The notes below the pieces were generated by a model, which made no database searches, was not told the origin of the DNA, and worked only from the letters and a program-made list of their open reading frames with translations. Source: Xestospongia muta (lineage: Eukaryota; Porifera; Demospongiae; Haplosclerida; Petrosiidae). From it: a stretch of 64,000 bases of DNA. The position numbers and the translations under genes were made by a program. Below are positions 11,195 through 23,432 of this stretch, piece by piece (position 1 is the stretch's first letter; each line of letters begins with the position of its first letter). The stretch spans positions 8,683,156 through 8,747,155 of the forward strand of contig OY848918.1 of assembly GCA_963693285.1 (NCBI GenBank). The letters are read 5' to 3'.

Positions 11195-11459
11195 CTTGAG
11201 GAGTGGTATGTTGTGGGTTGAGTCAAAGGTTGTATGTATGTATAAGAGTGTATTGTTATAAGTTTATATATGTGTGTTAATGTGAGTATTGTTGCATAAC
11301 AACACAACAGTCATAATTAATAATGATTAATGTAAAAGTGGTATAGTCATGAAAATGTAAAATGACAAAATGTAAAACATAATAATGCAACAAGAAGCAT
11401 GATGATTTTAACAAATACCTTTGAGACATATAATATTATTTCAGCTTTACTTTCATTAG

Positions 11460-11786
11460 CTAATAATGTGTAGCAGGAACTATTCTTCTTGTTAAATGAA
11501 ATAAATATCTTTTATATAGCAAAGACATTAGTAGTTGTATTATTATTATCTTAATTATTGTCTCATAAACTGGAGGAGTATTAAGTGATGGTTGTTGTTC
11601 CATTGTACTATATGCTACATTCTCTGTTACTTCAATTGGTGACTGATCATCTGGTCCTTTAATTATACCATAGGCTTCATTTTTTTCTGAGAAAAACTCT
11701 TTTATCACTGGACTAGTCTCATCTCTTCCTTTATTTATTACACTACACAGATCAAGTACATGATAACCACATGCTTCACTAGGCAC
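11460..11786 (-). pseudogene. Orphan receptor cytoplasmic-tail exon with three Tyr motifs
   Basis: Minus-strand frame of about 108 codons; the useful part follows a splice-like GTGTAG. It reads GRDETSPVIKEFFSEKNEAY, then GIIKG, ENVAYSTMEQQPSLNTPPVY and ETI. The tyrosines sit in YGII, YSTM (p85-type YxxM) and YETI contexts. The start resembles the tail at about 40335-40400 (SRGETSPVIKEF), which is attached to a TM exon, so this is the tail of that receptor type. No TM, FN3 or Ig exon of its own is found upstream (to the right) before gene 13498 on the other strand. It could be a relic, or an exon spliced over a long distance. Confidence 0.6.
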
Positions 11787-12824
11787 ATGTTACATGTATA
11801 GATAGTCAGTCTACACTTCTTATGCATAGAGCTTGTGCAGTAGCTATAATAACATATATTATATAGAGTTCAAGAGACAAAATTAGTTTGAGATTTAGCT
11901 AATCCAGGCTTTACTTGTTGTCATTACAATTATTAACATGTTTTCAGTAAATATAAATTCTGAAAATGTATTTTATATGAAAACAATAACAGTAAAAGAA
12001 AAATTATATAAGTCTTAAAGTAAATACATACATAATATAAAAATTTATCACCATTAATAAACTACAAGCACAAATGGAAAGTACATGAACACTATACATT
12101 ATACTGAACTTTACTTTGTTCAACAGTACATGCTACTGTGATGATGTAAATGAATTTCCTCTGATATTGAAGCAGCTAAAAATTTCATAATTGAAACAGG
12201 AGTATAGTGCATTAATACAATAATTTAAATCTTAAATATATATAGTCACACAATGAAATATTAGCAGTTAGATTATAGTTATATAATGGAAGTAGAATAT
12301 TATAAATCAACATCAACATATAAAAGAGCATGTACTCCTTAAACTAAAAGCCATCTTACTCTATGACATTTTATACATATGTGTTATATGTGAAAGAAAT
12401 GAGTTTGTTATTTATAAATAAAAACTTTGTCATGTAAATATTGAATATATAGTCAAAATTAGAAAATTCCTTCATTGCATGGTACCTATATATAGATCAT
12501 TATCTACTTATTGTATAAATAGTCTCAGGAAAGATGACAACTAATAGTTGTTTCTCTTATAGTGAAACTGTTTTGTATGCAGTTATCATAATCATTCACA
12601 AGTGGTCACATTGGTATAACAAATATCAATTAATACAGCTTATTGATTCACATCAAATATGTACCACTACTGATTTGTTATCAATTGACATACAGTGTAC
12701 TGTGTGTGTATTATGTAAAGATCATTATCGAGAAACTGATGCATTATTATTTATATGTTAAAGCATATTTAAATACATGTGATGGTCACACAATTAAAAG
12801 TGTCAGTTGTCATATATATATATA

Positions 12825-12890
<66 letters not shown>

Positions 12891-12912
12891 TGTATGTATG
12901 TATGTATGTATG

Positions 12913-12943
<31 letters not shown>

Positions 12944-13490
12944 TTGTTTATTTTTTTTTTAGTTTTAACTTGTTTATATACAGGAAATTATATTGTCTGT
13001 GCCTGATGTAACAAAATATACATACAGGTAGTGTTTTACTGTCTACTTAATTTACTTAATTGAATTTTATTAAATTTTAAGGGTACATCACATAACATCA
13101 ATAAAGAAACATTAGTTGAAACTGAAAGAAGAATCACCTCACCTGACATGACTCTATATGTTTGCAAATTAGGGTTCCTCAACCAGGCACAAAGCATTCA
13201 AAAGACTCCTGTTGGGTTCAAATTCGATTGCAAAGACTTTACAAATGTTTCTCCCTAATAAAAGTTATATTGATTGATGTAATGTGAGATATTACTTGAG
13301 TAAGATTTATTCATCACCTGACTGATATATTAATTGTTTGTAAGGACTATTACAACCATGACAAAATATAATAGTATTATGGTACATATTTACTTCTCTT
13401 TCTTGTACTACCAAGTCTATCACAACATATTAAATATAAGCATCACACACACAATTGGTCAAATGTTGAATTTGTTTATGTCTATCATAT
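11787..13490. other. Non-coding; TATG/TG microsatellite
   Basis: No gene supported. A (TA)n(TG)n(TATG)n tract runs at about 12811-12942. Its long open frame (YVCMYVC repeats) is an artefact. The remaining sequence is AT-rich with no recognisable exon. Confidence 0.6.
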
Positions 13491-13497
13491 TTTATAG

Positions 13498-15119
13498 TTA
13501 ACAGTAACTCAATAACCATAAACAGTCTGGAAACCAGCAACAAATTCATCAACACGTACTACATGATACTAATGGTCCATTTATTGCACAGTTTGTATCA
13601 TATCAGAACAATAACATAATATCTACACTGTCTTTTACTGCTACTACTGTACTACATAATAAAGACATAGTGTGTGATGCTGGAGGTAAGTAGTAAGACA
13701 TGTAACATTATGATTATTGGTAAGATATTTATAAAGATACTATATATATTATTACTATTATTATATACTAATAGGTGAACCCACAGCTCCATTAAACCTC
13801 AGTGTTGTAGCTACTGCTCTTCATACAGTAGTTGTTACATGGACATCACCAGTTACTGGTAGTCAATGTATTGATCATTATATTATAACTGTGTTCAATG
13901 AAACACACAATACTATGATATCAGTTAGTATAACAAATAATATCACATCGCTCACAATATATGGACTAGTAAAAGGCAATAACTACTCACTTACTGTCAA
14001 AAGTATTGATTATGCTGGTAGAACTGGATCTAGTAGTCAGTCAATATACCTTGTATTTGATAGTAATGAAATATTATACAATGCTAATATTTTTCATACA
14101 ATTGCTATGCATTACAGTTCCAGAGTCAGTTGTTAATCTTACATTTTTTTTGATGAAACATACATGACAATTTTGGTTACATGTAAAGTAAGGTCAACAC
14201 AACAGAGTAACATTATGTTCCATTATCTATAGCCTCCTCCCTCTTCTCTGAGACCTCCAGTCATACATTACTATATCTATCATAACTTCACATCATATGA
14301 TGGCAGTATAATACACAATATTACTAACAATATAACACAACTCACTTTTAATGGTATTAGTTATGGTAACAAGTATAGTGTGACTGTAACAGCTGAAAAT
14401 GTGGTAGGACAAGGACCAGGAGTTAACATTGAAGGTAATGAGAAGACTAACAAAAATTAATTGATGCTTGTATAACAGTAATTATATCAGCACATTTATT
14501 TTCAACAAGTTTGTCATCAGTAAAAAGTACTTACTATATTTCACTGCCAACTTCAAGTTCAACAGTAGCATCTTCACAATTAATATTTGGCTCTTCAAAG
14601 ACACATCATGGTAAGATATGCAAGTACTTGATACTTGTTGTCTGTCATATAGTGAAAGACTACAATATGTACATTGGTATTTATTAATGTAGTTACTTCT
14701 ATTAATGGATACTCCACTTCTGTGATTACTTCAACATTGGTGTGTACATCTACATCACCACTAATGTTAACAAGAACTGTTACATCTTGTATAACGAGTA
14801 CAATGATAGAAAGCTCAAAAGAAGAATCCTTAAACTTATCAGGTAACATATATACAAATAATTTGTCTAAACTAACATTGTAAATCATTCATTGTACTGT
14901 GTATTTTTAGTTGTTATTCCAGTCAGTATGTTTCTCTCTTCTTTTCTTACTGCTGTTATTACAACTTTCATTGTTTATTTTGTTATGAGAAGGAAGAGTT
15001 GGTGTACAAAAGAGACTACTGCTAACCAATTGGTATCGGTATACGACTTACCAAAGAACTCAAATAAAGAGACCATTGAACTGAAAGAAAACACTGCTTA
15101 TGGACATATTCAGTATTAG
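13498..15119 (+). pseudogene. Ig-FN3 receptor 2, N-terminally damaged, tail intact
   Basis: Exons: Ig remnant 13498-13685, FN3-1 13775-14062, FN3-2 halves 14118-14187 and 14233-14434, Ser/Thr stalk 14521-14610 and 14693-14842, TM and tail 14911-15119. The tail has SVYDLP and ends ENTAYGHIQY (TAYGHI, ITSM-like). Damage: no signal exon; the Ig exon is only 188 nt against 303-321 in relatives and leaves the wrong phase; and the first FN3-2 half has a run of 8 T where 9 would keep the frame (about 14152-14161), giving a stop 8 codons later. That half also has Cys where relatives have Trp (TCK for FWE). All later exons are phase-consistent. It is either a young pseudogene or an allele or assembly with two small errors. 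Confidence 0.72.
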
Positions 15120-15279
15120 TCTTCATAATGTACCAAAATATTGTGTTTATAGTGTAGTTGATTTGAATATAATACTTTATATAAAGTATAGTTAGTATGG
15201 TTCAGTATGATAAAAATACTGTATGGACTAGGAAAATAAAATCAATAACTAACACTCCTAAATATATATAAACAAGATA

Positions 15280-15445
15280 GTTATGGATCTAGTAGTCAGT
15301 CAGTATAAATAATTATGTATTTGATGGTAAGGAAATATTATACAATTAATATTATTTTTTATATACAATTACTATACATTAAAGTTCCAGAGCCAATTGT
15401 TAATCTTACGTATATCTTTGATGAAATGTAATATGAGATCTAATA
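15280..15445 (+). pseudogene. Duplicated fragment of receptor 2 FN3 exons
   Basis: Repeats the text of 14020-14180: the GGATCTAGTAGTCAGTCA stretch, then TCCAGAGCCAATTGTTAATC and TTTGATGAAA. Here the T run is interrupted (CGTATATCTTTGATG), keeping the FN3 frame that is lost in receptor 2, but a stop follows shortly after. It is a partial tandem copy just downstream of the gene. Confidence 0.7.
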
Positions 15446-15834
15446 GTAAATACTAGTACTACATTCTATTAAATTAAAATATTTTTTTAATTTAATAGAA
15501 TATAGCATTATAATATATACTCAACATTATTGTAGAGTTCTCACTAGTAAAGAGTGAAACATCATTAAGGTATGCAGTAATTATGTAACCAAAGCTATCA
15601 TAGCGTCTCTACCAGAAAGAACAAAAGTCTAATGGAGATATGGTATACTATAAAGTTTTTAAGATTTTACTATAGAATCTTAATGAAACTAATCCTAGTA
15701 CTGAACTAAGAAATTATAATGACATAATGGTTCTTTTAAATTTACTACTGAATATCTTGACATTGGTCTTCTCTGACTACAAAATACAGTCTCTCTCTTA
15801 TTTATGTCATTTGTCATGTCTGTTTATGTCTCTT

Positions 15835-16720
15835 CCTAATTTAGATATCATCAGACCCCACCTGTGCTGAAGTACACCAAAAATGTATATGTTTACAATA
15901 TGATGACCTCCTTCCTCCAGTACCTCTTTATTCAGCTGATAATGATCAGTCTATACCACTATGATAGTCTATACCATTGTTTCATGGTGAGATGAACCAC
16001 CTGTACATCCTTATAATGGACCTGTGACATGATATTTTGATTCAAAACACTTCATGTAATACTTGATACCAGTACAGCAGCTAGAGGAGACACTTCTGTC
16101 ATATAAAGAGATATAATATACCTCATGGACCACCTTATAGTACAGCAGATGAAGGCAACACTCTGTCTTAAAGAGAAAAAAGATAAAGAAGTTAGTTATA
16201 TGACATAGTCTAATTTATATACCATTGCTATAGAAGAGAGAAACTAACTTTAGTCAAAATAGATTGGGTTGTATTCAACTCTAAATAATTATAATGCAGT
16301 AAGTGTGAGATAATTTAATCCACCATATCATATAGTTAATATCTCACTGTCGTCAAATTAGCCAAACAAACCAGTTGGAGGAACTAAACCAAAGGAATAA
16401 TATATATACTGAACTAGGCAATGCTTCTAAAAAGAGACTAATAGTGGTACTTTCTTCATCACAATCTGTTATTTACTATGACATCAAGGCACCAACTGAC
16501 CTTAATAAGATATTATATTTCATAACAAATCAATGTTGCTATGGTTACCATTTTTTGTCACTAACAGAAGGTCTCTACAAAAGGTGCTATGACACAAGCT
16601 ATGTAGTTAGAAGACTTGGAAATCTCTCCACCACATACTCCTAAACTTGGTCCCAAATCAGGTTCCCACAACAGTAAAGGACAATTAGCAACAGTAACAT
16701 CCTACATACATCATCTTTAA
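15835..16720 (+). pseudogene. Long multi-tyrosine receptor tail, pseudogene copy
   Basis: A decayed plus-strand copy of the tail of the receptor at 48491-51658. Matching pieces, in order: LQYDDLLPPVPLYSADNDQ (about 15895-15955), remnants of the YSxLKR region near 16060-16190, GLYSTLNN in a shifted frame near 16266, NNIYTELGNASKK with SVIYYDIKAPTDLNK (about 16399-16508), and a last exon ending in TSYIHHL and TAA at 16720. Frame shifts and the loss of the donor after DLNK (ATATTA for GTATGA) disable it. The two ITIM-like motifs themselves survive (NIYTEL, VIYYDI). Confidence 0.75.
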
Positions 16721-17690
16721 TAAATGAGAACAGTATGTTTTTAACTCACTACTGACTTATATAATTTTAAATGTGTCACTGTTTAGTTCATTATTTTATT
16801 TTGTCATGTTTTATTATAAATCATTGAGTTATTTAGTATTCATTATAAGACTAGTTATTAATTTATCAATATGAGTTCCATATAATCACCTTGTATCATT
16901 ATAACAGCTGTCAATATACTATCATTCATTAGAAAGTATGATACAATAAGATAAATACATGTACTACATAATAAACCACTTGACTTTGCATATGTACATG
17001 TATATAACCACATAAAACAGAGGTCAATATATTGAGAAATATGATACTATAGACTGCATGATGTACAGGCCAATGTCTAATATGTAATATACAACATATG
17101 AAGAATAGGGTAATAGCTAACAAGATTAATGTATAACAATTTAATATGTTAGTATATAGTGACAGTGTATGTTATTGCTGTGTATTTACCATTGACTTGG
17201 CTACACATAAGCTTTGGCTTTGTATCATGTGACCACATGTTATCATCATCATAGTTCATGGCATCATAGTATTGACAGTATATCTATATTATTATAAACA
17301 TTATAGCTACCCTCATTGTACCATGTCTCTCCTTTATTTTATTCCTGCTACACATGTCATGCACATGATTTATAACCACATGCTCTCTGGGAAATTAAAT
17401 AGGTTATCTAGTTCTAATAATGTTATTGAAATTATGATATGAAACTGACAATGATAAGTTGATTATTAGTATAATTAGATTTTAACTTACCACAACTTTA
17501 TGATAATATGAGATAATCAGTCAATTGAAAAACACAACAAAACAACAATAAGTATAATATAAAACTTACAGCGAAAGGACTTAACTTTGAATAGATCACT
17601 TACTTTTATAACAAGTGAGTTAATGTGTCATCACTTTTTTGCGATTTTTACAGCAAAAACCAATCGATAGATCATCCTCAATACATGTAC
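16721..17690. other. Non-coding
   Basis: No supported gene. AT-rich DNA with short TACATGTACATG runs near 16990. Confidence 0.5.
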
Positions 17691-17825
17691 ATGTACATGT
17701 ATATAGTGCTCAACAACACCCACACACACAGAGTAATTATAACATGTGGTCTGTTCAGTTTACATCAACTATCATAACATACATACTTCATTTCCTTTAT
17801 AACCAACAAAATATAATATACAGTG
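17690..17825 (-). repeat. Dispersed 5'-flank repeat, inverted copy
   Basis: Reverse complement of the block described at 8645: ACAACACCCACACACA, GTAATTATAACATGTGGTC, TTCAGTTTACATCAACTATC, CTTTATAACCAACAAAAT. It is preceded by (ACATGT)n at 17680-17703. Confidence 0.8.
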
Positions 17826-18039
17826 TATGAACAAGGAAAGGTGACTTTATAATATTACTAGTACATGTGTGTGTGTGTGTCAGTTACATGTTAAACTAGT
17901 AATACTTATTGTGATGTATTTCATGTTCATTTCAAACCACTTTATCTTGTGACAATACATACTGTGCAAAGAAGGAAGGTCAATAGTACAAGTTAACACT
18001 ACTAATCTTATTGCACAACTAACAACTAATGTGTTACTC

Positions 18040-18420
18040 TCTCCATAGCTCCATTTTATTTAAAGCACTATTAATGTACACAGTATTACACTTATAATAA
18101 AATTATGGTGCTGTCAATTAAGTATGTTGTTCATTACATTATCAAGTCATAGTAATGTAGTTAATAGTTATCATAAAAATTATTATAACTACAAATTACA
18201 AGAACTCTGTAGCTCTATATAGCTCTATTATATTTAAAATACTGTTAATATACACAGTATTACACTTATAATGAATTATGGTATTGTCAATCAAGTGTGT
18301 TATGATTACTTATTAATTTTAATGATTAAAGTATTTTAAAGTAATAATTACAATCATAATTACTTTTGGAATAAACAAAGAATTCAAGACATACATCTTT
18401 TTTAGACATATGTCCATTCA
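18040..18420 (-). repeat. Dispersed non-coding repeat, inverted copy; internal duplication
   Basis: ACAGTATTACACTTATAATA occurs at about 18080 and again near 18258, each with flanking text in common. The region is the inverse of parts of 41400-41800 and 46360-46740. Confidence 0.65.
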
Positions 18421-18530
18421 TAACATAAATGTCAATCTGGGAGGTGTCTGTAAATTTGATAACTAGATAATTTATTAAACAGACTACAGATATATATGAG
18501 ATATATGAGTTAATAGAAAGTATGTAGTAC

Positions 18531-18735
18531 TTGCTGGAGTTAACAATAAACTGTTACATAGTAGTAGGATGGGATATTATTAATAGATTAGGACCCTCTA
18601 GTCAGTATAGTCTTAGTACTGGTAGTAATATCACCAGTATTAATGTATCCATTGGTCTCTCTAAGTCAGTAGAATATTATTACAAAGTAGTAGGGTCTGA
18701 TGCTATTAATAGATTAGGATTAAGTTAGTGAACCT
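18531..18735 (+). pseudogene. Scrambled FN3 fragment
   Basis: Encodes SLSTGSNITSINVSIGLSKS, then VEYYYKVVGSDAINRLG, close to the FN3-1 of the receptor at 9286-11194. The motif VVG-D-INRLG appears both before and after it (about 18560 and 18690), so the fragment has been internally rearranged or converted. It joins directly to text from the FN3-2 exon (AACCTGATATGTTGTGAT, 18732). No splice sites remain. Confidence 0.65.
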
Positions 18736-19070
18736 GATATGTTGTGATGGCCTTTGCAATCCAAAAGAGGACGATAACAGTATATATAGTGTAACATTCT
18801 ATATAATTATATATATATGTACATACCTATATATGTGTGTATATATGTATATATACTAGTATTGTTATTGTTATAATATTCCTGTTATAATAAACATTAA
18901 TTGGGTGATGGAAGGTGACAGTACATTTATTTATTTAAATTTTATTAGAAGGGACAATTCAAAAATCTTAAACAAAATGGAGAAAAGTATATAAAAATAT
19001 ATTAACATGTACTTATCATCTAGTAAGTAATAGTTATCACCATCAAGTATTCGATCATTAAACTCATCAA

Positions 19071-21144
19071 TCAGTATTTAATTTCTCCATAAGCAATGTT
19101 GTCTTTTAGTTCAAGACACTGTTTTTCAGCATTAGTTGTATTAGGAGTGTCATATATAGGAGATTTAGTCCCTTTGTATGACATCTGTTTCTTCCAGATG
19201 ATCAACAAACATATCATTGATGTGATGATGATAGCTATCACTGATGACAGTATGACACTAATTGGAACTGCAACTGTGTGTGGTTTAAATGTTATTAATA
19301 ATAAACTTATGTTTACCTAACAGAGAAGTACTCACATTACATTCTATATTACTACAATCATCACAACCTACATATTGAACAAACACACATAGATTAATGG
19401 TTCAATAAGATATTTTATATTAAATATATTTACTCTACTCTACTTAGTGTATGGAGCTTTGAAATAGTAGCAACACATATTACTTGTTGATGTAGTCTTA
19501 GTAACAAATGATGTCTCCAGTAATTGTTTAGTCAATATACTCAATGCTGTATGAATATGTGAATACAAAGAACTATCTAAATAAAGGTAATAACAATTAA
19601 CACAACGTGAGGACAATTAATATATATGTTGCAGCTGGTAAAAGAGTTTTTATAATATGTGAACAGACATTAACACATGATGATACTTACCATGTGAGGT
19701 CACAAACAGTTTACTAAATGTTGCACTTGGTAAAAAAACTTCTATAATAAGTGAATATAAAATAAATCATTGAATTAATTATTGAATAAACTTGCTAGTA
19801 GTTGTTGGTATTAATGAGGTTTGTGCTAAAAATAAAAGATAATTATAATTATGGCGATTCAAATGACACTGGTTAACAATACCATTACCTGTTGTCGACA
19901 TAGCATTTGTGCTGCTAGCTAACAATTAAGTGATCTAAATAATATTATTAAAGATATATTTTTACCTGTGCTGCCTATGTTTACAACAAGGTTTACTGAA
20001 AGTATGCATTTTGTAACACTACAAAAATGAATGAAGAATTATACCTTTTACATATCTCTGTAGACTTTTTCCCAATATATTCACAGCAGATACATTAATA
20101 TCATATACTCCAGATATAATAGTGATATTATTGAAGACAATATTAGTCATATTAGTTGTAGTGATAGTTCCTCCACTAATATTATGAGATATTATATAGT
20201 ACAAAACTGATGGTCTTGAAGCATCAACATTTGACTGTAGAATAGTTAATGTACATTAATGATAGATGTATCATACCTCCCAAAATATGTTAATAGTTGT
20301 TAATAATCCCTCATAAGTAGTAGTGACATTTAATGTTATAACTGGTAGAGGTACTAGATATATCAGATAACATAATAGTAAGTTAGTGTATCACTTACCA
20401 TCCCATGTAATAGTTAGTAAGTCACTATTGACTCCTTGTCTTCCTTCACTGTCTGTTCCAGTTACTATAATCTCATATATTGAACCAACAGATAGACCAG
20501 TTATTACTACTGAAGGATTAGTGGTTACTAGTTGTTGCCAAGTATTGTTCACTTTAACACTGTAGTTAACTATACAGTATCCACTCTCCAATGGTACTGA
20601 CCAGTATAATATGAGAGATGATGAATTGAGAGGAGAGAATGTAATATTGTGTGGACTTGAGGGAATATCTATGTAGTAATTATAATTCAATATTATAATA
20701 TATTTTATATTCTACTAACTTACTAGCAACTATAACTGTAGCCTGATGTTTTACTGCATTAGTATCAGTACAATTTATATTTCTACCATTATCATTAGAT
20801 GTGACATGTTGAAGTCTAGCTTCTGATCTAATCACTCCATTCATTATACTAACAAGACTAATGTTAAAGCCACCAAGAACTGTGTCACTTGGACTACCAT
20901 TTAAGTATGCCATTGCTTGTCCATAATAGTCCCATATCAGTATAGTACCAGTGACATTACAAGTGAAGACAACATTATCTCCAGAACATGCAGGAGAGTA
21001 AGGAGGAGATAACTGCTGCACGCTAACTACAGGATATAAATATATATAAATCAATTGGCTATGATATTGTTGCTTACCTTGAGTTCTACATGATAGTATA
21101 TTGAGGACTAATGTTAACAAGCAGGACACATCAAGTTTTAACAT
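19071..21144 (-). CDS. Ig-FN3-FN3 receptor with ITIM-like tail (receptor 3), intact
   Basis: Main exons, all phase-consistent: signal 21144-21078 (MLKLDVSCLLTLVLNILSC; an extra ATG lies 3 nt upstream), Ig 21026-20724, FN3-1 20668-20399, FN3-2 halves 20353-20277 and 20234-20045, 30-nt stalk exons near 19990, 19910 and 19815, then 19576-19484, 19367-19317 (GCDDCSNIEC) and TM plus tail 19273-19071. About 447 aa expected. The Ig has CNVTGT and a Trp (IWDYYG), with NDNGRNINCTD as the second-Cys region. TM segment VILSSVIAIIITSMICLLII, then WKKQ. The tail has SPIYDTP and ends DNIAYGEIKY: IAYGEI fits the ITIM consensus [ILVS]xYxx[ILV]. One stalk exon ends with a GC donor (GCAAGT). Near-identical to the plus-strand gene at 29083. 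Confidence 0.83.
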
Positions 21145-21375
21145 CATTAGTTGTTCTAAGATCTCAAATGGATTGTGTTTGTTTTAATACGTAGTGTAGT
21201 TCTATTTTTAGACTTCTAAACTCTGAATACTAATTAATTACTACATCCTGTGTTATGATAATCAATGTAAATAACTGACCACATGTAGTAACTAGTGAGC
21301 TGTGTGTGGGTGTTGTTGAGCTCAATACATGTGCATCTATAAGTGTATATACTAGTACATACTTGGAATGATTGT
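21145..21375 (-). promoter_or_regulatory. Upstream region of receptor 3
   Basis: The first 60 bp upstream of the ATG resemble the flanks of the genes at 29083 and 51658 (TTGTTCTAAGATCTCAAAT, then GTGTTTGTTTTAATAC). A copy of the dispersed GTGGGTGTTGTTGAGCTC block lies at 21306-21325. No clear TATA box can be assigned in such AT-rich DNA. Confidence 0.4.
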
Positions 21376-22300
21376 CTGTTTGAAAGCAAAATTCATTACA
21401 AGAATTTAAAAAAATGATAACATATTAACCAATTTTTAAATATGATATTTATGATATTTTGTGTTTTTTCAAATATTAGTAATTTATTATCATATGATTA
21501 ATCAATATTGTCATTTTCAATTTCATTATCTCAATAATATTGTTAGAACTGCATCTACTTCATCAACTACCAGCTGTAATTAATAACACAACTATATCTA
21601 TCAGTTTCATTGGAAAGCACTAAAAGTAGCAACTTGTATTGGAGTGTATACAGTGTATATAATATTTGGGCTACAATAGCAATTCATATTATTTATATAT
21701 TGGCTAGCTATAATGTATAATGAGTGGATTGTATTTTATGTATGTAATTTATTGTTATTCTTATTGTATCATTGTATAAAGTCTGTAGATGATTGTTGAT
21801 ATGTTGGTGTATTTATTTATCAGGATGAAATAGTTTATATTTGCTAAAAGGATGATGCTCATGTCAAAATACGAATTTTAAAAATAATAACCATTAATAT
21901 AAATATACAAATACAATGTATATTCTCCAGATAATGATGCTAACTGCTGCTAATGAAACAAAGTGATCATATGAAGTTCAAATTGTATATAACTAGTAGT
22001 GTTGTTGTGGTATTGAACTTTATTAGTAATACTTTTAGTTATGGAATTTAAATTAATAATGAATTTTACTATTAGTTTTATATCATTTTTATTGGAAAAA
22101 TAATTGAAGTAGAACAATCTATTCATAGAGTACTTGACTGTGATTATTACATGTTACAGCTCAGTACACCTACAGAACTATAACTCAAAAGTATTACTTA
22201 GTAAATAAATATTTGTAAATGTTCAAATTTAGTTTGAGTTATAGCAATACTAATACTCATTACTACAATATTTAGTATATTTAATGACTACATTATATTA
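21376..22300. other. Non-coding
   Basis: AT-rich with no supported exon. Text near 21590-21790 (CTGTAATTAATAACAC, AAGTCTGTAGATGATTGTTG) partly recurs at 47350-48140. Confidence 0.45.
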
Positions 22301-22305
22301 TGACC

Positions 22306-22537
22306 TTGCTTGTCCATAATAGTCCCATATCAGTATAGTACCAGTAACATTACAAGTGAAGAGTACATCATCTCCAGAACATACTGGAGAGCAAGAGGGA
22401 GATGACTGTTGTAGACTAACTATATGATAAAAAATATATAAAAGTCAATTGGCCATGATATGGTTGCTGTACTTTGATCTCTACAGGACAGTATAGTCAG
22501 GACTAATGTTAACAAAGACATATCAAATTTTAACATG
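22306..22537 (-). pseudogene. 5' fragment of a receptor (signal exon and start of Ig)
   Basis: The minus strand holds a signal exon close to those at 21144 and 51658 (MLKFDMSLLTLVLTILSC), but the expected donor text CAAGGTAAGC is altered to CAAAGTACAGC. The first third of the Ig exon follows (SLQQSSPSCSPVCSGDDV, then CNVTGTILIWDYYGQ) and then stops abruptly at 22306. The remainder of the gene is absent. Confidence 0.75.
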
Positions 22538-22675
22538 ATTATTGTCCTGAGATCTAAAAATGGAGTGTGCTTATTTTAGTACATAGTTTTCTATAAATAT
22601 CATGATTCTTTATTTAGACTTCTAAACACTGAATATTAATTAGTTTAATATGTCATATATGAACTACTTAATAGA

Positions 22676-23168
22676 TTAAATAGTATACACAGTACACTAT
22701 ATACACAGTATACATGTTATACATAGTGTACACACTATACACTATATACACAGTATACATGATATAAATAGTATACACACTATACACTACATACACAGTA
22801 TACGTGTTATACATAGTGTACACACTATACACTATATACACAGTATACATGTTATATATAGCATACACACTATACACTACATACACAGTATACATATTAT
22901 ACATAGTATACACACTATACACTACATACACAGTATACATGTTATATATAGTATACACACTATACACTACATACATAGTATACATATTATACATAGCATA
23001 CACACTATACACTACATACACAGTATAATATTATACATAGTATACACAGTATACTATATACACAGTATACATGTTATCATAGTATACACACTATACACTA
23101 CATACACAGTATACATGTTATACATAGCATACACACTATACACTATATACATAGTATACACAGTACAT
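22676..23168. repeat. TATAC-rich minisatellite
   Basis: About 490 bp of a 66-bp-class repeat built from CACACTATACACTACATACA and CAGTATACATGTTATACATA. The units are rich in the palindrome GTATAC, so both strands stay open for 70-117 codons (YTVYVVYSVY and similar). These are repeat artefacts, not genes. Confidence 0.9.
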
Positions 23169-23432
23169 CATATTAAAATATCTGGCCATTTATATCTTTT
23201 TAAAATAAACAAAGATCACAATCAATTTCAAAACTGCTATAACTGAACCATTGTTGGTCTTATATTGTTAGTTTTAATATTGTTAGTCAATTAATAAATA
23301 ATAACTCAATTGTATGTAATCAAAATCCCAAAGATAAGTAACTTTGACAAAAGGCTTACTAAATCAAAGTTGTACCAAATGTGTACATAAACATAAAGTA
23401 AATATAAGTTAATCAAAGTACAAGCTGTTCTA

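Noticed and set aside
12643..13011. Open frame with MYVCMYVC repeats
   Set aside because: Translation of the TATG microsatellite.
19096..19320. 74-codon plus-strand frame, also at 30842-31066 on the other strand
   Set aside because: Antisense shadows of the TM/tail exons of receptors 3 and 4; conserved only because the sense strand is.
22668..23028. 117- and 74-codon frames on opposite strands with VYTVY repeats
   Set aside because: Minisatellite made of palindromic GTATAC units; both strands open by composition.
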